DNA of 64,000 nucleotides from Hydrogenophaga crassostreae (GTDB lineage Bacteria; Pseudomonadota; Gammaproteobacteria; Burkholderiales; Burkholderiaceae_C), in contig NZ_CP017476.1 of NCBI RefSeq assembly GCF_001761385.1, positions 2,345,501 to 2,409,500 of the forward strand, given 5' to 3'. Below are positions 36,408-45,806 of the stretch, piece by piece. Position 1 is the stretch's first letter; the number at the start of each line of letters is the position of its first letter. Made by a program: the position numbers and the translations under genes. A model generated the notes under the pieces. The model saw nothing but the letters and a program-made list of their open reading frames with translations, searched no databases and was not told the origin of the DNA.

Positions 36408-36450
36408 GTCGCCCCCTCGCAGGGGGTGACGCGCGAAGCGCGGCGCGGGG
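36408..36450. repeat. GC-rich intergenic palindrome
   Basis: GTCGCCCCCTCGCAGGGGGTGAC is a near-perfect hairpin followed by GCGCGAAGCGCGGCGCG, in the gap between the FadJ- and FadA-type genes. Repeats of this look are frequent between genes in Comamonadaceae. It may stabilise or attenuate the polycistronic mRNA. Only one copy is seen in this window. Confidence 0.45.
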
Positions 36451-36457
36451 GTGCGCG

Positions 36458-37663
36458 TTATACGCGCTCAATAATCGTGGCTATTCCCATGCCGCCGCCG
36501 ACACACAGGGTTGCAAGACCGTAGCGTTTGCCCGTGCGGTGCAGTTCATCGATCAGCGTGCCGAGAATCATCGCCCCGGTGGCACCCAATGGATGGCCCA
36601 TGGCAATGGCGCCGCCGTTGACGTTCACCTTCTCGTGCGGCACGCCCATTGCCTGCATGAACTTCATCGGCACGGTGGCAAACGCTTCGTTCACTTCGAA
36701 CAAGTCGATCTGGTCGATGGTGAGCCCGGCTTTGGCCAGCGCCTTGCGGGCGGCAGGCATGGGGCCGGTGAGCATGATGGTCGGGTCATCGCCGGAGAGT
36801 GCCACCGACACAATGTGTGCCCGGGCCTTCAGGCCGTGGGCTTTGCCGGCGGCCTCAGAGCCGATCAACACCGCCGCTGCGCCGTCGACAATGCCCGAGG
36901 AGTTGCCGGCGTGGTGCACGTGGTAAATGCGTTCCACCTGAGGGTAGCGCTGCAAGGCCACGGCGTCGAAGCCCATGGCGCCAAGCTGTTCAAAAGCGGG
37001 TTTGAGGCCGGCCAGGCCTTCCAGGGTGGTGTTGGGTTTGATGAACTCGTCTTCACCCAGGATGGTTTGGCCCAAGAAGTCTTTCACGGGAACGATGGAT
37101 CCGGCAAAGCGGCCCTCGGCACGCGCTTTTGTGGCGCGTTTTTGCGATTCGAGTGCAAAAGCATCGACATCGGCGCGGCTGAAGCCCGCCATGGTTGCGA
37201 TCAGATCGGCGCCCACTCCTTGCGGCACGAACAGCGTTTCGCTGTTGGTTTCAGGGTCTTGCGCCCAGGCCCCGCCATCGGAACCAATCGGTACGCGGCT
37301 CATGCACTCCACGCCGCCGGCGACCACCAGGTCTTCCCAGCCGCTCTTGATTTTCATCGCGGCCATGTTCACGGCTTCCAGCCCCGAGGCGCAAAAGCGG
37401 TTGAGCTGCACGCCCGAGCAGCGCCAGTCCCAGCCGGCCTTGAGCGCCGCCACCTTGGGCAGCACCGAGCCTTGTTCACCAATGGGCGACACGACGCCCA
37501 TGACGATGTCGTCCACCGCCGCCGTATCAAAACCATTGCGCGCTTGCAGATCGCGCAAGAGGCCCGCGAGCAAGTTGACCGGTTTGACTTCATGCAGGCT
37601 GCCGTCTTTCTTGCCTTTGCCACGCGGAGTGCGGATGGCGTCGTAAACAAATGCTTCTGACAT
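36458..37663 (-). CDS. fadA: Acetyl-CoA C-acyltransferase (3-ketoacyl-CoA thiolase)
   Basis: A 401-aa thiolase. The acyl-enzyme Cys is in [14 protein letters not shown] (about residue 90), and the C-terminal His and Cys are in [15 protein letters not shown] and [10 protein letters not shown]. It completes beta-oxidation by cleaving 3-ketoacyl-CoA with CoA. First gene of the - strand unit with FadJ and SDR genes, and divergent from an acyl-CoA dehydrogenase gene with a shared 106-bp promoter region holding a palindromic operator candidate. GGAG lies before the ATG. Confidence 0.92.
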   Translation of the reverse strand: MSEAFVYDAIRTPRGKGKKDGSLHEVKPVNLLAGLLRDLQARNGFDTAAVDDIVMGVVSPIGEQGSVLPKVAALKAGWDWRCSGVQLNRFCASGLEAVNMAAMKIKSGWEDLVVAGGVECMSRVPIGSDGGAWAQDPETNSETLFVPQGVGADLIATMAGFSRADVDAFALESQKRATKARAEGRFAGSIVPVKDFLGQTILGEDEFIKPNTTLEGLAGLKPAFEQLGAMGFDAVALQRYPQVERIYHVHHAGNSSGIVDGAAAVLIGSEAAGKAHGLKARAHIVSVALSGDDPTIMLTGPMPAARKALAKAGLTIDQIDLFEVNEAFATVPMKFMQAMGVPHEKVNVNGGAIAMGHPLGATGAMILGTLIDELHRTGKRYGLATLCVGGGMGIATIIERV

Positions 37664-37712
37664 GGGAGTCTCCTTAGGGGCGTGACGCAGGGATCGGATC
37701 AGTATAGACTTT

Positions 37713-37732
37713 TACCAAGCAAACGCTTTGTA
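37713..37732. promoter_or_regulatory. Palindromic operator candidate between fadA and acyl-CoA dehydrogenase
   Basis: TACCAAGCAAACGCTTTGTA matches its own reverse complement at 16 of 20 positions, with arms TACxAAGC and GCTTxGTA around a 4-base centre. It lies in the middle of the divergent promoter region, 50 bp from fadA and 38 bp from the acyl-CoA dehydrogenase start. Fatty-acid regulators of the TetR type (PsrA/FadP group) bind similar palindromes in proteobacteria; which regulator acts here is inference. Confidence 0.6.
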
Positions 37733-37769
37733 TAAATCCTGTTGACCCAGTCAAGAAAGTGACAGCCCC

Positions 37770-38933
37770 ATGATTGAAAGAACCCTCTTCAACGCCGACC
37801 ACGAAGCCTTTCGCGACAGCTTTCGCCGTTTCATGGACAACGAAATCGCGCCCCACCACGAAGCCTGGGAAGAGCAGGGTTATGTCAATCGCGAGGTGTG
37901 GCGCAAGGCCGGTCAAAACGGTTTTCTCTGCATGACCATGCCGGAAGCCTATGGCGGTTCCGGGGCGGACAAGCTCTATTCCGTGATTCAGATGGAGGAG
38001 CTTGCGCGTGGCGGCTTCAGCGGCATCGGTTACGGGCTGCACAACGAAATCGTGGCGCCTTACATCCTTCACTACGGCACCGAAGCGCAGAAGGCGAAGT
38101 ATTTGCCGCTGTTCGCCACAGGCGAGATGGTGGGCGCCATCGCCATGAGCGAACCCGCGGCGGGCAGCGACTTGCAAGGGGTAAAGACGACCGCGCTGAA
38201 GCAAGCCGACGGCAGCTATTTGCTCAACGGCAGCAAAACCTTCATCACCAACGGCTGGCACGCCGATCTGGTGATTGTGGTCGCGAAAACCAACCCGGCG
38301 GCTGGGGGCAAGGGCACCAGCTTGTTTTTGCTCGAAGCGGGCACCCCCGGCTTCGAAAAAGGCAAGCGCCTGAAAAAGCTGGGTTTGAAAGCGCAAGACA
38401 CCAGTGAGCTGTTCTTCGACAACGTGAAGCTGGCGCCCGAGCAGTTGCTCGGCGGCGAAGCGCAAGAGAACCGCGGCTTCATCTGCCTGATGGAGCAGCT
38501 GCCTTGGGAGCGCCTGCAGATCGCCATTGGCGCGGTGTCGGCCGCGCAAGCAGCGATCGACTGGACGGTGGACTACGTGAAGGAGCGCAAGGTGTTTGGC
38601 ACCACCGTGGGTGCGATGCAAAACACGCGCTACAAGCTGGCCGAGATGCAAACCGAAGTACAGGTGGCCCGGGTGTTTGTCGACAAGTGTTGCGAGTTGA
38701 TCGTGAAGGACCAGCTCGACACCGCCACAGCCAGCATGGCCAAGTACTGGTGCAGCGATCTGCAATGCAAGGTGATGGACGAATGTGTGCAGCTTTTTGG
38801 GGGCTACGGCTATATGTGGGAATACCCGATCACCCGGGCTTATGCCGATGCGCGCGTGCAGCGCATTTATGGCGGAACAAACGAAATCATGAAAGAAGTG
38901 ATCTCGCGCAGCATGGGGTTGGGAGGCCGTTAA
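37770..38933 (+). CDS. Acyl-CoA dehydrogenase
   Basis: A 387-aa FAD enzyme that oxidises acyl-CoA to trans-2-enoyl-CoA, the first beta-oxidation step. Family signatures seen are AIAMSEPAAGSDLQG (signature 1) and QLFGGYGYMWEYPITRAYADARV (signature 2, shown in part), with the catalytic Glu in YGGTNEIMKEV near residue 372. Length is typical of short- to long-chain members. Divergent from the fadA-fadJ-SDR unit, completing a set for a full oxidation cycle. Chain-length preference is not readable. Confidence 0.9.
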   Translation: MIERTLFNADHEAFRDSFRRFMDNEIAPHHEAWEEQGYVNREVWRKAGQNGFLCMTMPEAYGGSGADKLYSVIQMEELARGGFSGIGYGLHNEIVAPYILHYGTEAQKAKYLPLFATGEMVGAIAMSEPAAGSDLQGVKTTALKQADGSYLLNGSKTFITNGWHADLVIVVAKTNPAAGGKGTSLFLLEAGTPGFEKGKRLKKLGLKAQDTSELFFDNVKLAPEQLLGGEAQENRGFICLMEQLPWERLQIAIGAVSAAQAAIDWTVDYVKERKVFGTTVGAMQNTRYKLAEMQTEVQVARVFVDKCCELIVKDQLDTATASMAKYWCSDLQCKVMDECVQLFGGYGYMWEYPITRAYADARVQRIYGGTNEIMKEVISRSMGLGGR

Positions 38934-39067
38934 GGCCCATCTTTCAGGTTCGCAGTGATGCACCTTCTTGCTTTTTCGAACACATGGGCATTGTTTTTCC
39001 TGTAAAAAGCGGGTTTGCTGCGGCGACTGCCGCTTTGAACCACCCTCAAAAGAGAAGGACGAAACAC

Positions 39068-39562
39068 ATGCGCATTTCCCATTGGACCCAAGTCAGCTGT
39101 TTGGCTGTTGCCGCATTGGCCCTGACCGCCTGCGGCGGTGGCAAAGACGATCCTGTGGTGGCCGATACCTCTGTCGACGCCGTCGCCAAATATGTGGGCT
39201 CCTGGGAGAGTGAGTGTTATTCCGACTCGGGCGCTTCTGCCGAGATTCGTGCCGACCTCACCAAGGCGGCCGCAGACACGCTCGGCGGCAAGGTGGTGAT
39301 CTATTACTACATTGGCAGTTCTTGCTCAGGCCCGGTCGTCAAGGATGACAAAGTCTTGAGCAACGTATCGCTCAAACTCGCCGGCAACAAGGCTGTCGGT
39401 GGCGTGCAGGCCGACAAGTTCTCGGGTGGCTCCGATCAGGGCAGCAAGCAGGTGCTGCTGTATGTCAACGGCGACACCTTGCAAATCGGTGATCCGGATT
39501 CCACAGAAGACGCAGAGGGTTATCCCACCAGCTTCTTTGAATACGCCATGAAGCGCATCTGA
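39068..39562 (+). CDS. Predicted lipoprotein, family not recognised
   Basis: A 164-aa lipoprotein with signal peptide and lipobox ALTACGGG, the same Cys-Gly-Gly-Gly start as the array lipoproteins but with a different mature part: a beta-rich domain with two separated Cys (SECYSDS, SSCSGP) that may form a disulfide. AGAAGGA precedes ATG 39068. It is followed by a strong bidirectional terminator. No function is suggested by the sequence. Confidence 0.7.
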   Translation: MRISHWTQVSCLAVAALALTACGGGKDDPVVADTSVDAVAKYVGSWESECYSDSGASAEIRADLTKAAADTLGGKVVIYYYIGSSCSGPVVKDDKVLSNVSLKLAGNKAVGGVQADKFSGGSDQGSKQVLLYVNGDTLQIGDPDSTEDAEGYPTSFFEYAMKRI

Positions 39563-39578
39563 ATTTCCCAGGTCGCGG

Positions 39579-39618
39579 AAAAAGAGCGTTCGCTGCCAGT
39601 GCAGCGAACGCTCTTTTT
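39579..39618. terminator. Bidirectional rho-independent terminator
   Basis: A perfect 17-bp inverted repeat, AAAAAGAGCGTTCGCTG and CAGCGAACGCTCTTTTT, with a 6-base loop. The A- and T-tracts at the stem ends let it work in both directions, for the lipoprotein gene on + and the convergent cysteine synthase gene on -. Confidence 0.92.
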
Positions 39619-39633
39619 CTTGGCGGGCAGGGC

Positions 39634-40554
39634 TTATTGCGGCAGGAAGCCTTCAACCGACAGATAGCGTTCACCTGTGTCGTAATTGAACCCGAGCACC
39701 ACCGCGTCAGGAGCCAGATCGGGCAGTTTTTGGGCGATGGCGGCCAGCGTGGCGCCAGAAGATATACCCACCAGAATGCCCTCTTCGCGGGCGCAGCGCC
39801 GCGCCATCTCGCGGGCCGGTTCAGCGTCCACCTGGATCACCCCATCAAGCAGATTGGTGTTGAGGTTGCCCGGAATGAAGCCGGCACCGATGCCTTGAAT
39901 GGGGTGGGGCGCGGGTGCACCGCCAGAGATCACGGGCGACGCCACAGGCTCCACGGCATACACCTTCAGCTTGGGCCATTTCGCCTTCAGCAATTGGGCG
40001 CAGCCACTCAAATGTCCGCCTGTGCCGACACCGGTGATCAGCGCATCGATGCCATCCGGAAAGTCGGCAAGAATCTCTTCAGCAGTGGTCTGGACGTGCA
40101 CCGCCGTGTTGGCCGGGTTGTTGAACTGTTGAGGCATCCAGGCGCCGGGCGTTGACGCCACGATTTCTTCAGCGCGGGCAATGGCGCCCTTCATGCCCTT
40201 TTCCTTGGGTGTCAGATCAAAGCTGGCTCCGTAGGCCAGCATCAGCCTGCGGCGCTCAACCGACATGCTGTCGGGCATCACCAGAATCAGCTGGTATCCC
40301 TTGACCGCTGCCACCATGGCCAGACCCACGCCGGTGTTGCCCGAAGTGGGCTCAACGATGGTTCCACCGGGTTTCAAAGCGCCAGACTTCTCGGCATCTT
40401 CCACCATCGCCAGCGCGATGCGGTCTTTGATCGATCCACCTGGGTTGCTGCGCTCTGATTTGACCCAAACCTGTTGCGAGGCTCCGGCAAAGAGGCGGTT
40501 GAGCCGGATGTGGGGCGTCTGGCCAATTGTTTCGAGGATGTTGTTTGCTTTCAT
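39634..40554 (-). CDS. cysK: Cysteine synthase (O-acetylserine sulfhydrylase)
   Basis: A 306-aa fold-type II PLP enzyme making cysteine from O-acetylserine and sulfide. [11 protein letters not shown] holds the PLP lysine (about residue 44), [11 protein letters not shown] binds the substrate, [10 protein letters not shown] binds the PLP phosphate, and [10 protein letters not shown] lies near the C-terminus. Its length and [12 protein letters not shown] start fit CysK better than CysM, though the two are hard to separate by eye. Monocistronic, ending at a bidirectional terminator. Confidence 0.88.
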   Translation of the reverse strand: MKANNILETIGQTPHIRLNRLFAGASQQVWVKSERSNPGGSIKDRIALAMVEDAEKSGALKPGGTIVEPTSGNTGVGLAMVAAVKGYQLILVMPDSMSVERRRLMLAYGASFDLTPKEKGMKGAIARAEEIVASTPGAWMPQQFNNPANTAVHVQTTAEEILADFPDGIDALITGVGTGGHLSGCAQLLKAKWPKLKVYAVEPVASPVISGGAPAPHPIQGIGAGFIPGNLNTNLLDGVIQVDAEPAREMARRCAREEGILVGISSGATLAAIAQKLPDLAPDAVVLGFNYDTGERYLSVEGFLPQ

Positions 40555-40664
40555 ATGGAGCTCCTGGTGGTTTTCTTGCCAATTGCGCAGTATCGCGCGT
40601 TCGTCTTTTCCTCATGGGTCACCGGGTTTGACCTTGGTCAAAACCCTGGCGCCGGCATGTGCCT

Positions 40665-40904
40665 ATGGTGAGGGTTGTGAGCAAGCGGTTTCCCATTCAT
40701 CCAGCCAATCCCCACCGTGTGTGTTGGGGTTGTGACAAGTATTGCGCAGCCGATGACATGGCCTGTGGCAACGGCGCCGACCGCACCCAGCACCCGGAAG
40801 AGCTTTTTGGCCCCGACTGGCACACCTGGGGCCTTGATGCCGTCACGCCAGCCGAGCCCTGCGCAGCCACGCCTGACCCGGCCTACTCAAAACCCGAAAC
40901 CTGA
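40665..40904 (+). CDS. DUF3079-family small cysteine-rich protein
   Basis: About 79 aa with the DUF3079 pattern KRFPIHPANPHRVCWGCDKYC, shown in part: paired Cys in CWGCDKYC, then DMACGNGADRTQHPEELFGPDW. The Cys/His arrangement suggests metal binding. Function is unknown. The start is uncertain among GTG 40659, ATG 40665 and GTG 40677. Its stop directly abuts the stop of the convergent alcohol dehydrogenase gene (sharing TGATCA). Confidence 0.72.
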   Translation: MVRVVSKRFPIHPANPHRVCWGCDKYCAADDMACGNGADRTQHPEELFGPDWHTWGLDAVTPAEPCAATPDPAYSKPET

Positions 40905-42041
40905 TCACATCGCTGCTTGCAGCATGGCGCGGTATTCATCTGGCGTGGCGATACGCGGGTTGGTTTTATGGCAATGGTCTGCCATCGCTCCCTCGATCAC
41001 CTTGTCGAACACATCGGGCGTGACCCCCATGGCCGCCAGGCCGGTCGGCAAGCCAAGGCGGGCGTTCATGGCCGTGATTGCGCCAGGAACTTCGGCACCG
41101 CTGTTCAAACCCATGGCATGGGCCATGCGATCGAGGCGCCGTTCTTTTTTCATGGACTCGGCCTCGGCGTTGAACCGGATCACGGCGGGCAAAAACATGG
41201 CGTTCAGCGTGCCGTGGTGCAGGCGCGGGTTCACGCCGCCCAGGCTGTGGCTGAGCGAATGCACACAGCCCAGCCCCTTCTGAAAGGCCATGGCGCCCTG
41301 CATGCTGGCGCTCATCATGTTGAGGCGGGCTTCTCGGTCGCTGCCGTCGTTGGTGGCCCGTTCGATGTGCGCCCAGCCGCGCGTGAGGCCATCGAGAGCG
41401 ATGCCATCGGCTGGTGGATTGAACGGGGGCGCCATGAATGTTTCCATGCAATGCGCGATGGCGTCCATGCCGGTGGCGGCGGTGAGCATGGGAGGCAATC
41501 CGAGCGTGAGTTCCGGGTCGAGGATGGCCGTCTTGGGCACCAGGTGCCAGCTGTGAAAACCGAGCTTGCGACCATCGTCCACGATCACGATGGCGCCGCG
41601 AGCAACTTCGCTGCCCGTGCCTGCGGTGGTGGGCACGGCAATCAGCGGGGGAACTCCATCGGTGATTCGGGGTGATCCACCTTCGATGGTGGCGTAGGTT
41701 TTGAGCGGTCCTTCGTGGGTACAGGCAATGGCTGCGCCTTTGGCGCAATCGATGGCACTGCCGCCGCCCAGGGCGATCAGGCCATCGCATTGCTGGTCTT
41801 TGTAGACCGCAACGGCGCCGCGTACGGCGGCCTCTGTGGGGTTGGACGGCGTATCGGCGAATACCGCCGGCTTCAGGTCGGGCAGGGCGGCCTCCACTTT
41901 TGCCAGCAAACCGGCGGCTTTGACGCCGGCATCGGTCACGATCAATGGGCGCTGAATGCCCACGCGTTTGCACTCTGCCTGCAATTGCGCCAGCGCGCCG
42001 AACTCGATCAGGATGTTGGTGATATACAGAATTTGGGCCAT
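40905..42041 (-). CDS. Iron-containing alcohol dehydrogenase family protein
   Basis: A 378-aa group III dehydrogenase. The GGGSAIDCAKG segment and PTTAGTGSEV bind the nucleotide. The metal ligands are in the typical positions: Asp and His of ATGMDAIAHCMETF, and the His residues in GCVHSLSHSLGG and NPRLHHGTLNA. It oxidises an alcohol or reduces an aldehyde, or acts on a related substrate such as maleylacetate or hydroxybutyrate; the exact one is not clear. ATG 42041 gives the usual MAQILYITN start; the frame extends further without support. Confidence 0.88.
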   Translation of the reverse strand: MAQILYITNILIEFGALAQLQAECKRVGIQRPLIVTDAGVKAAGLLAKVEAALPDLKPAVFADTPSNPTEAAVRGAVAVYKDQQCDGLIALGGGSAIDCAKGAAIACTHEGPLKTYATIEGGSPRITDGVPPLIAVPTTAGTGSEVARGAIVIVDDGRKLGFHSWHLVPKTAILDPELTLGLPPMLTAATGMDAIAHCMETFMAPPFNPPADGIALDGLTRGWAHIERATNDGSDREARLNMMSASMQGAMAFQKGLGCVHSLSHSLGGVNPRLHHGTLNAMFLPAVIRFNAEAESMKKERRLDRMAHAMGLNSGAEVPGAITAMNARLGLPTGLAAMGVTPDVFDKVIEGAMADHCHKTNPRIATPDEYRAMLQAAM

Positions 42042-42118
42042 GGGTCTTGTCTTTCGATTTGATGTTTGGGCAAAGCAAACTATATAGGTCCCGTCGCCTC
42101 CGGAGCCAGTCTGAAGTG

Positions 42119-42130
42119 TCCCGATCGGGA
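42119..42130. promoter_or_regulatory. Perfect 12-bp palindrome in divergent promoter
   Basis: TCCCGATCGGGA is its own reverse complement and lies between the divergent alcohol dehydrogenase and SulP genes. It could be an operator; no regulator is encoded nearby. Confidence 0.3.
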
Positions 42131-42205
42131 TTTGCCTTTCGGTGCCAGCCGCTACACTGACCAACTTCCCTGCGGCCCTGGCGTTTGGGTCATTCGGGGC
42201 GGTGC

Positions 42206-44020
42206 ATGCGTTTCACCGCATCCGTCCTGGTCACCCCGTCAAAACCGCCCCCATTTTTGAATGAATACGCGTTGATTGCCAAAGCCCTGCATTGGATTTA
42301 CCGTCTCGCCCCCGGCCTGTATGCGCTGCGGCACTACCGGCGAGGCGATCTGCGGTACGACCTGGTGGCCGGGCTTTCGGTGGTTTCTGTGGCGGTTCCG
42401 GTCGGCATTGCCTACGCCGAGCTGGCTGGCTTTCCTCCGGCTTCCGGTCTCTATGCCTCGATGATGGCCATGCTGGCCTATGCGATGTTCGGTTCATCGC
42501 GGCAGCTCATCGCCGGGCCGGATGCCGCCACCTGCGCCATGCTGGCCACGGCGCTGAGCCCGTTGGCCGTGATCGGGTCGCCCGAGTACCTGTCGTGGTC
42601 AATTGCACTCACCTTTCTGGTGGGCCTGATGTGCCTGGGCGCCAGCCGCCTGCGGTTGGGCGTGCTGGCCGATTTTTTGTCCAAGCCCATTCTGATCGGA
42701 TTCCTCAACGGCATCGCACTGTCGATCGTGCTTGGTCAGTTGGGCAAGCTCCTCGGGTTTCCGGTGCTGTCCACGGGGATCGTGGATCGGTTCGTTGAAA
42801 TTGCCGACAAGCTGGCGCAGACCCATTTGCCGACCCTCGGCATGGGTGTGCTGGCGTTTGCACTTTTGTTTGCGATGCGGCATCGACTTCCCAGGCTGCC
42901 CGCCGCGCTTTTGGTCATGGTGCTGCTGGGCGCGCTGGTGGCGCTATTCGACCTGGACCGCCAAGGCGTCGCCGTCATCGGCGCAGTGCCCGCCGGATTG
43001 CCCAACCTGGCCGTGCCCCAGATCAGCCGTGAGGCGATACAGACCCTGTTCAGCGCGGCGGCCGGTATCGCCTTGGTCAGTTTTTCCAGCGCCATGCTCA
43101 CTGCGCGCAGTTTCGCCACCAAGAACGGCTACGAGATCGATCCCGATCGCGATTTCGCTGCGCTCGGAGCGGCCAATATCGCCTCGTCCATGCTGGGCGG
43201 ATTCGCCATCAGCGGCGCCGATTCGCGTACCGCCGTCAACGACGCCATGGGTGGCCGCACACAGATGGTGAGTGTGATTGCGGCGATCGGCATTGCGCTG
43301 GCGCTGATCCTGCTCACAGAGCCGATGCGCTACGTGCCGATTGCCGCACTCGGTGCGGTGCTGGTGTACACCGGGATTTTCCTGTTTGATCTGCGCTCGC
43401 TGCGTGCGCTGTGGGCACTGGACCGCAACGAATTCTGGCTCGCCCAGGTGGTGCTGATTGGTGTGGTGGTGAGCGGCATGATCCAGGCCATTTTGTTGGC
43501 CGTGGCGATTTCCCTGGTGCGCTTCTTGCAGCTCACTGCGAGGCCGGCGGTGGACGTGCTCGGCGAGGTCAAGGGCTTGGCGGGTCTGCATGCCACCACC
43601 CACCATGAAAGTGTGCGAACCCGCGAAGGCATCACCATGCTGCGCTTCAACGCACCGCTGGTGTTCTTCAATGCCCCTTACTTCCGCCAGCGCATGATGG
43701 CCATCGCGGAAGAGGGCGGTGAAGGCCTGCGTTGGATCGTGCTGGACTTGCTGCCGGTGAGCCGCATCGATGTCACGGGGTTTTACGCGATCAAGGAAGT
43801 CAGCGAGGCACTCGCCAAACGCGGCATCATGCTCAAGTTCGCCGGGCGCACCACCGAGCTGAGCAGTTACCTTGCCGGGCGCGGGGTCAACTTTGGCCCG
43901 GTGCGTGAATCGACCTACCCCACCTTGCGGGCGGCCCTCAAGGCCTTTCGCCAGGCGTCTTCAAACACATCACAACAGGCTGATACCGGCTTGCCGAACG
44001 ATCCTTCCAACCCGTCCTGA
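42206..44020 (+). CDS. SulP-family anion (sulfate) permease with STAS domain
   Basis: About 604 aa. The N-terminal membrane part (about residues 40-430, 12 or more helices) has the SulP signature region GLSVVSVAVPVGIAYAELAG, shown in part, and PASGLYASMMAM; the C-terminal STAS domain (about 460-575) has MLRFNAPLVFFNA and WIVLDLLPVSRIDVTG. The family takes up sulfate, bicarbonate or other anions. The start is uncertain: ATG 42206 is used, TTG 42257 would remove 17 residues of poor similarity. Confidence 0.87.
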   Translation: MRFTASVLVTPSKPPPFLNEYALIAKALHWIYRLAPGLYALRHYRRGDLRYDLVAGLSVVSVAVPVGIAYAELAGFPPASGLYASMMAMLAYAMFGSSRQLIAGPDAATCAMLATALSPLAVIGSPEYLSWSIALTFLVGLMCLGASRLRLGVLADFLSKPILIGFLNGIALSIVLGQLGKLLGFPVLSTGIVDRFVEIADKLAQTHLPTLGMGVLAFALLFAMRHRLPRLPAALLVMVLLGALVALFDLDRQGVAVIGAVPAGLPNLAVPQISREAIQTLFSAAAGIALVSFSSAMLTARSFATKNGYEIDPDRDFAALGAANIASSMLGGFAISGADSRTAVNDAMGGRTQMVSVIAAIGIALALILLTEPMRYVPIAALGAVLVYTGIFLFDLRSLRALWALDRNEFWLAQVVLIGVVVSGMIQAILLAVAISLVRFLQLTARPAVDVLGEVKGLAGLHATTHHESVRTREGITMLRFNAPLVFFNAPYFRQRMMAIAEEGGEGLRWIVLDLLPVSRIDVTGFYAIKEVSEALAKRGIMLKFAGRTTELSSYLAGRGVNFGPVRESTYPTLRAALKAFRQASSNTSQQADTGLPNDPSNPS

Positions 44021-44112
44021 AATCACCCCAAGCCCCTTCCCAGGTGGCGCGATTCGAACGTTGAAAACCCCGTTTCGGGTACCCGTTCCTTCATGCGACC
44101 CCGCTCAGCGCC

Positions 44113-45090
44113 ATGTCCAAACACCCCAACCCCCGTTCCCTGCTCACCCCTGCCATGCGTGGCCTGCTCGACCGGATCGCGCGGGCTGGCCATCCACCCA
44201 TGCACATGCTCTCTCCTGCGCAAGCGAAACAGGCCTATGCGGCAGGGGCGGGGGTGCTGGACATACCGGCCCATAAGCTGGCGCGGGTGGAAGATCTGGA
44301 GCTGCCTGCGCGTGACGGGTTTCAGATACCGGCTCGCCTTTATGCACCGGCCAGCGATACGCCGCTGCCCACCTTGCTGTACTTTCACGGAGGAGGCTTC
44401 ACCGTGGGCAGCGTGGCCACCCATGAGCCGTTGTGTCGCCACCTGGCCCATCTGGCCCAATGTGCCGTCGTGTCGGTGGACTACCGGCTTGCGCCCGAAT
44501 GGAAGTTCCCGGCCGCCGTTGAAGACGCCTGGGACAGCTTGACCTGGCTGCGCGACAACGCGGCAGGGCTGAGGCTCGATGACCGGCGCATTGCGGTGGG
44601 TGGCGACAGCGCCGGCGGCACGCTGGCCTCGGTCACAGCAATTGCCGCACGGGACGCCGGCTGGCCACTGGCACTTCAATTGCTGTTCTACCCCGGAACC
44701 TCAGGGCACCAGGACACGCCAACGCACAAGACTTTTGCCCACGGCTTCATGCTGGAAAAGGCCCATGTCGACTATTTCTTCGGCCACTATCTGCGCGATG
44801 CCGTCGACCGGGACGATTGGCGTTTTGCACCACTGGACGGCGTGGACGACACAGGGCATGTGCGAGACCTTGAGGGCGTCGCGCCCGCCTGGGTTGGGCT
44901 GGCGGAATGCGATCCGCTGATCGATGAGGGTGTGGCCTACGCCGATCGCCTGCGACTGGCCGGGGTGGCCGTCGACCTGGAGATTTACCACGGCGTGGTG
45001 CACGGCTTCATTCAGTTTGGCCGAGCGATTCCACAAGCGATGGCTTGCCATATCGATGCGGCGCGGGCCCTGCGCCAGGCGTTTGCCTGA
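44113..45090 (+). CDS. Alpha/beta hydrolase, hormone-sensitive-lipase family
   Basis: A 325-aa esterase/lipase. YFHGGGFTVGS is the HGGG oxyanion motif (about residue 95), GGDSAGGTLAS holds the nucleophile Ser, the acid is in GLAECDPLIDEG, and the His is in YHGVVHGFIQFG near the C-terminus. Such enzymes hydrolyse short-chain esters. No signal peptide is seen, so it is probably cytoplasmic. The natural substrate is unknown. Confidence 0.88.
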   Translation: MSKHPNPRSLLTPAMRGLLDRIARAGHPPMHMLSPAQAKQAYAAGAGVLDIPAHKLARVEDLELPARDGFQIPARLYAPASDTPLPTLLYFHGGGFTVGSVATHEPLCRHLAHLAQCAVVSVDYRLAPEWKFPAAVEDAWDSLTWLRDNAAGLRLDDRRIAVGGDSAGGTLASVTAIAARDAGWPLALQLLFYPGTSGHQDTPTHKTFAHGFMLEKAHVDYFFGHYLRDAVDRDDWRFAPLDGVDDTGHVRDLEGVAPAWVGLAECDPLIDEGVAYADRLRLAGVAVDLEIYHGVVHGFIQFGRAIPQAMACHIDAARALRQAFA

Positions 45091-45130
45091 GGAGCTCCTC
45101 AAAAGGCGGGGTTCATGGCGCTGAGGACAG

Positions 45131-45721
45131 CTATTCGGTCAACACCACGCCGGTGCTTCGCCCATGCCCCGTGCGGCGGTCAAAGTCGAGACCCTGCTGC
45201 CGGGCCTCGTGCAGCAAACGCTGTCCCAGGTTGTTGGCCGCCATTTCAAGCGCCCCGCAGTTGGGCATGGTGGGCAGTTGCCAAATGCGGTCATCGATGG
45301 CCCTTGCGGTTTCTCTCGCAATGTCCACATGGCCCATTTCGTGTTCGCGCAGGGCGTTGACAAACCGCGGGAATGCTGCGGCTGCACGGGAATCGTCGGG
45401 TGCCTTTTGCGGCAATGTGATGGTGGCTTTGAGGTGGGTGCGGATGCGTTCCAGCGTACAACGGCCATCGTTGCCCCTGCGCCAGCGAAGGTCCCAGGTG
45501 ATGTGCCAGGCGGTGTGACCGAGGAAAGGCCTGCCGGCTATCCGAACGGGCGTGGCGCGCACCAGGCTCTCAAACAGCGGCACGCCCGGCTCATTGGCTC
45601 CCGCGTAGTAGCGGTAACTCAATGCCTCCGAGATTTCGGCCTGGGCGAGGGTCGCAGCGAAGGCCAGCCAAACGCCTATGAGCGCCTGGCTGACCGAGCA
45701 GACAATGCGGGTGGGTTGCAT
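45131..45721 (-). CDS. DUF922-family predicted secreted Zn-dependent protease
   Basis: A 196-aa protein with a signal peptide (hydrophobic core, cleavage near TLAQAE) and a HExxH-like motif REHEMGHVDIA (about residue 138), as in DUF922. An N-terminal WDLRWRRGNDGRC strand region precedes it, and a C-terminal Cys (MPNCGAL) could pair with it. Proteolytic activity is predicted for the family, not shown here. ATG 45721 starts the signal peptide; the frame extends 10 codons upstream. Confidence 0.8.
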   Translation of the reverse strand: MQPTRIVCSVSQALIGVWLAFAATLAQAEISEALSYRYYAGANEPGVPLFESLVRATPVRIAGRPFLGHTAWHITWDLRWRRGNDGRCTLERIRTHLKATITLPQKAPDDSRAAAAFPRFVNALREHEMGHVDIARETARAIDDRIWQLPTMPNCGALEMAANNLGQRLLHEARQQGLDFDRRTGHGRSTGVVLTE

Positions 45722-45806
45722 GCCCCGATTGTCAGACAAGCCCGCGACCACCGGCTGCTCGCTTCCCCACTATGCTCATGATTTGCTATCTGCCACAGGA
45801 GACACC

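Noticed and set aside
34953..36524. 523-codon + strand frame opposite fadJ
   Set aside because: High-GC antisense shadow; the - strand carries clear crotonase and dehydrogenase motifs.
36329..37660. 443-codon + strand frame opposite fadA
   Set aside because: Antisense shadow of a clear thiolase gene.
44040..44085. tRNA 3' end on the - strand (GTTCGAATCGCGCCACC-like)
   Set aside because: A GTTCGAAT-like loop is present but its flanks do not pair as a T-stem and no acceptor or anticodon arms are found.
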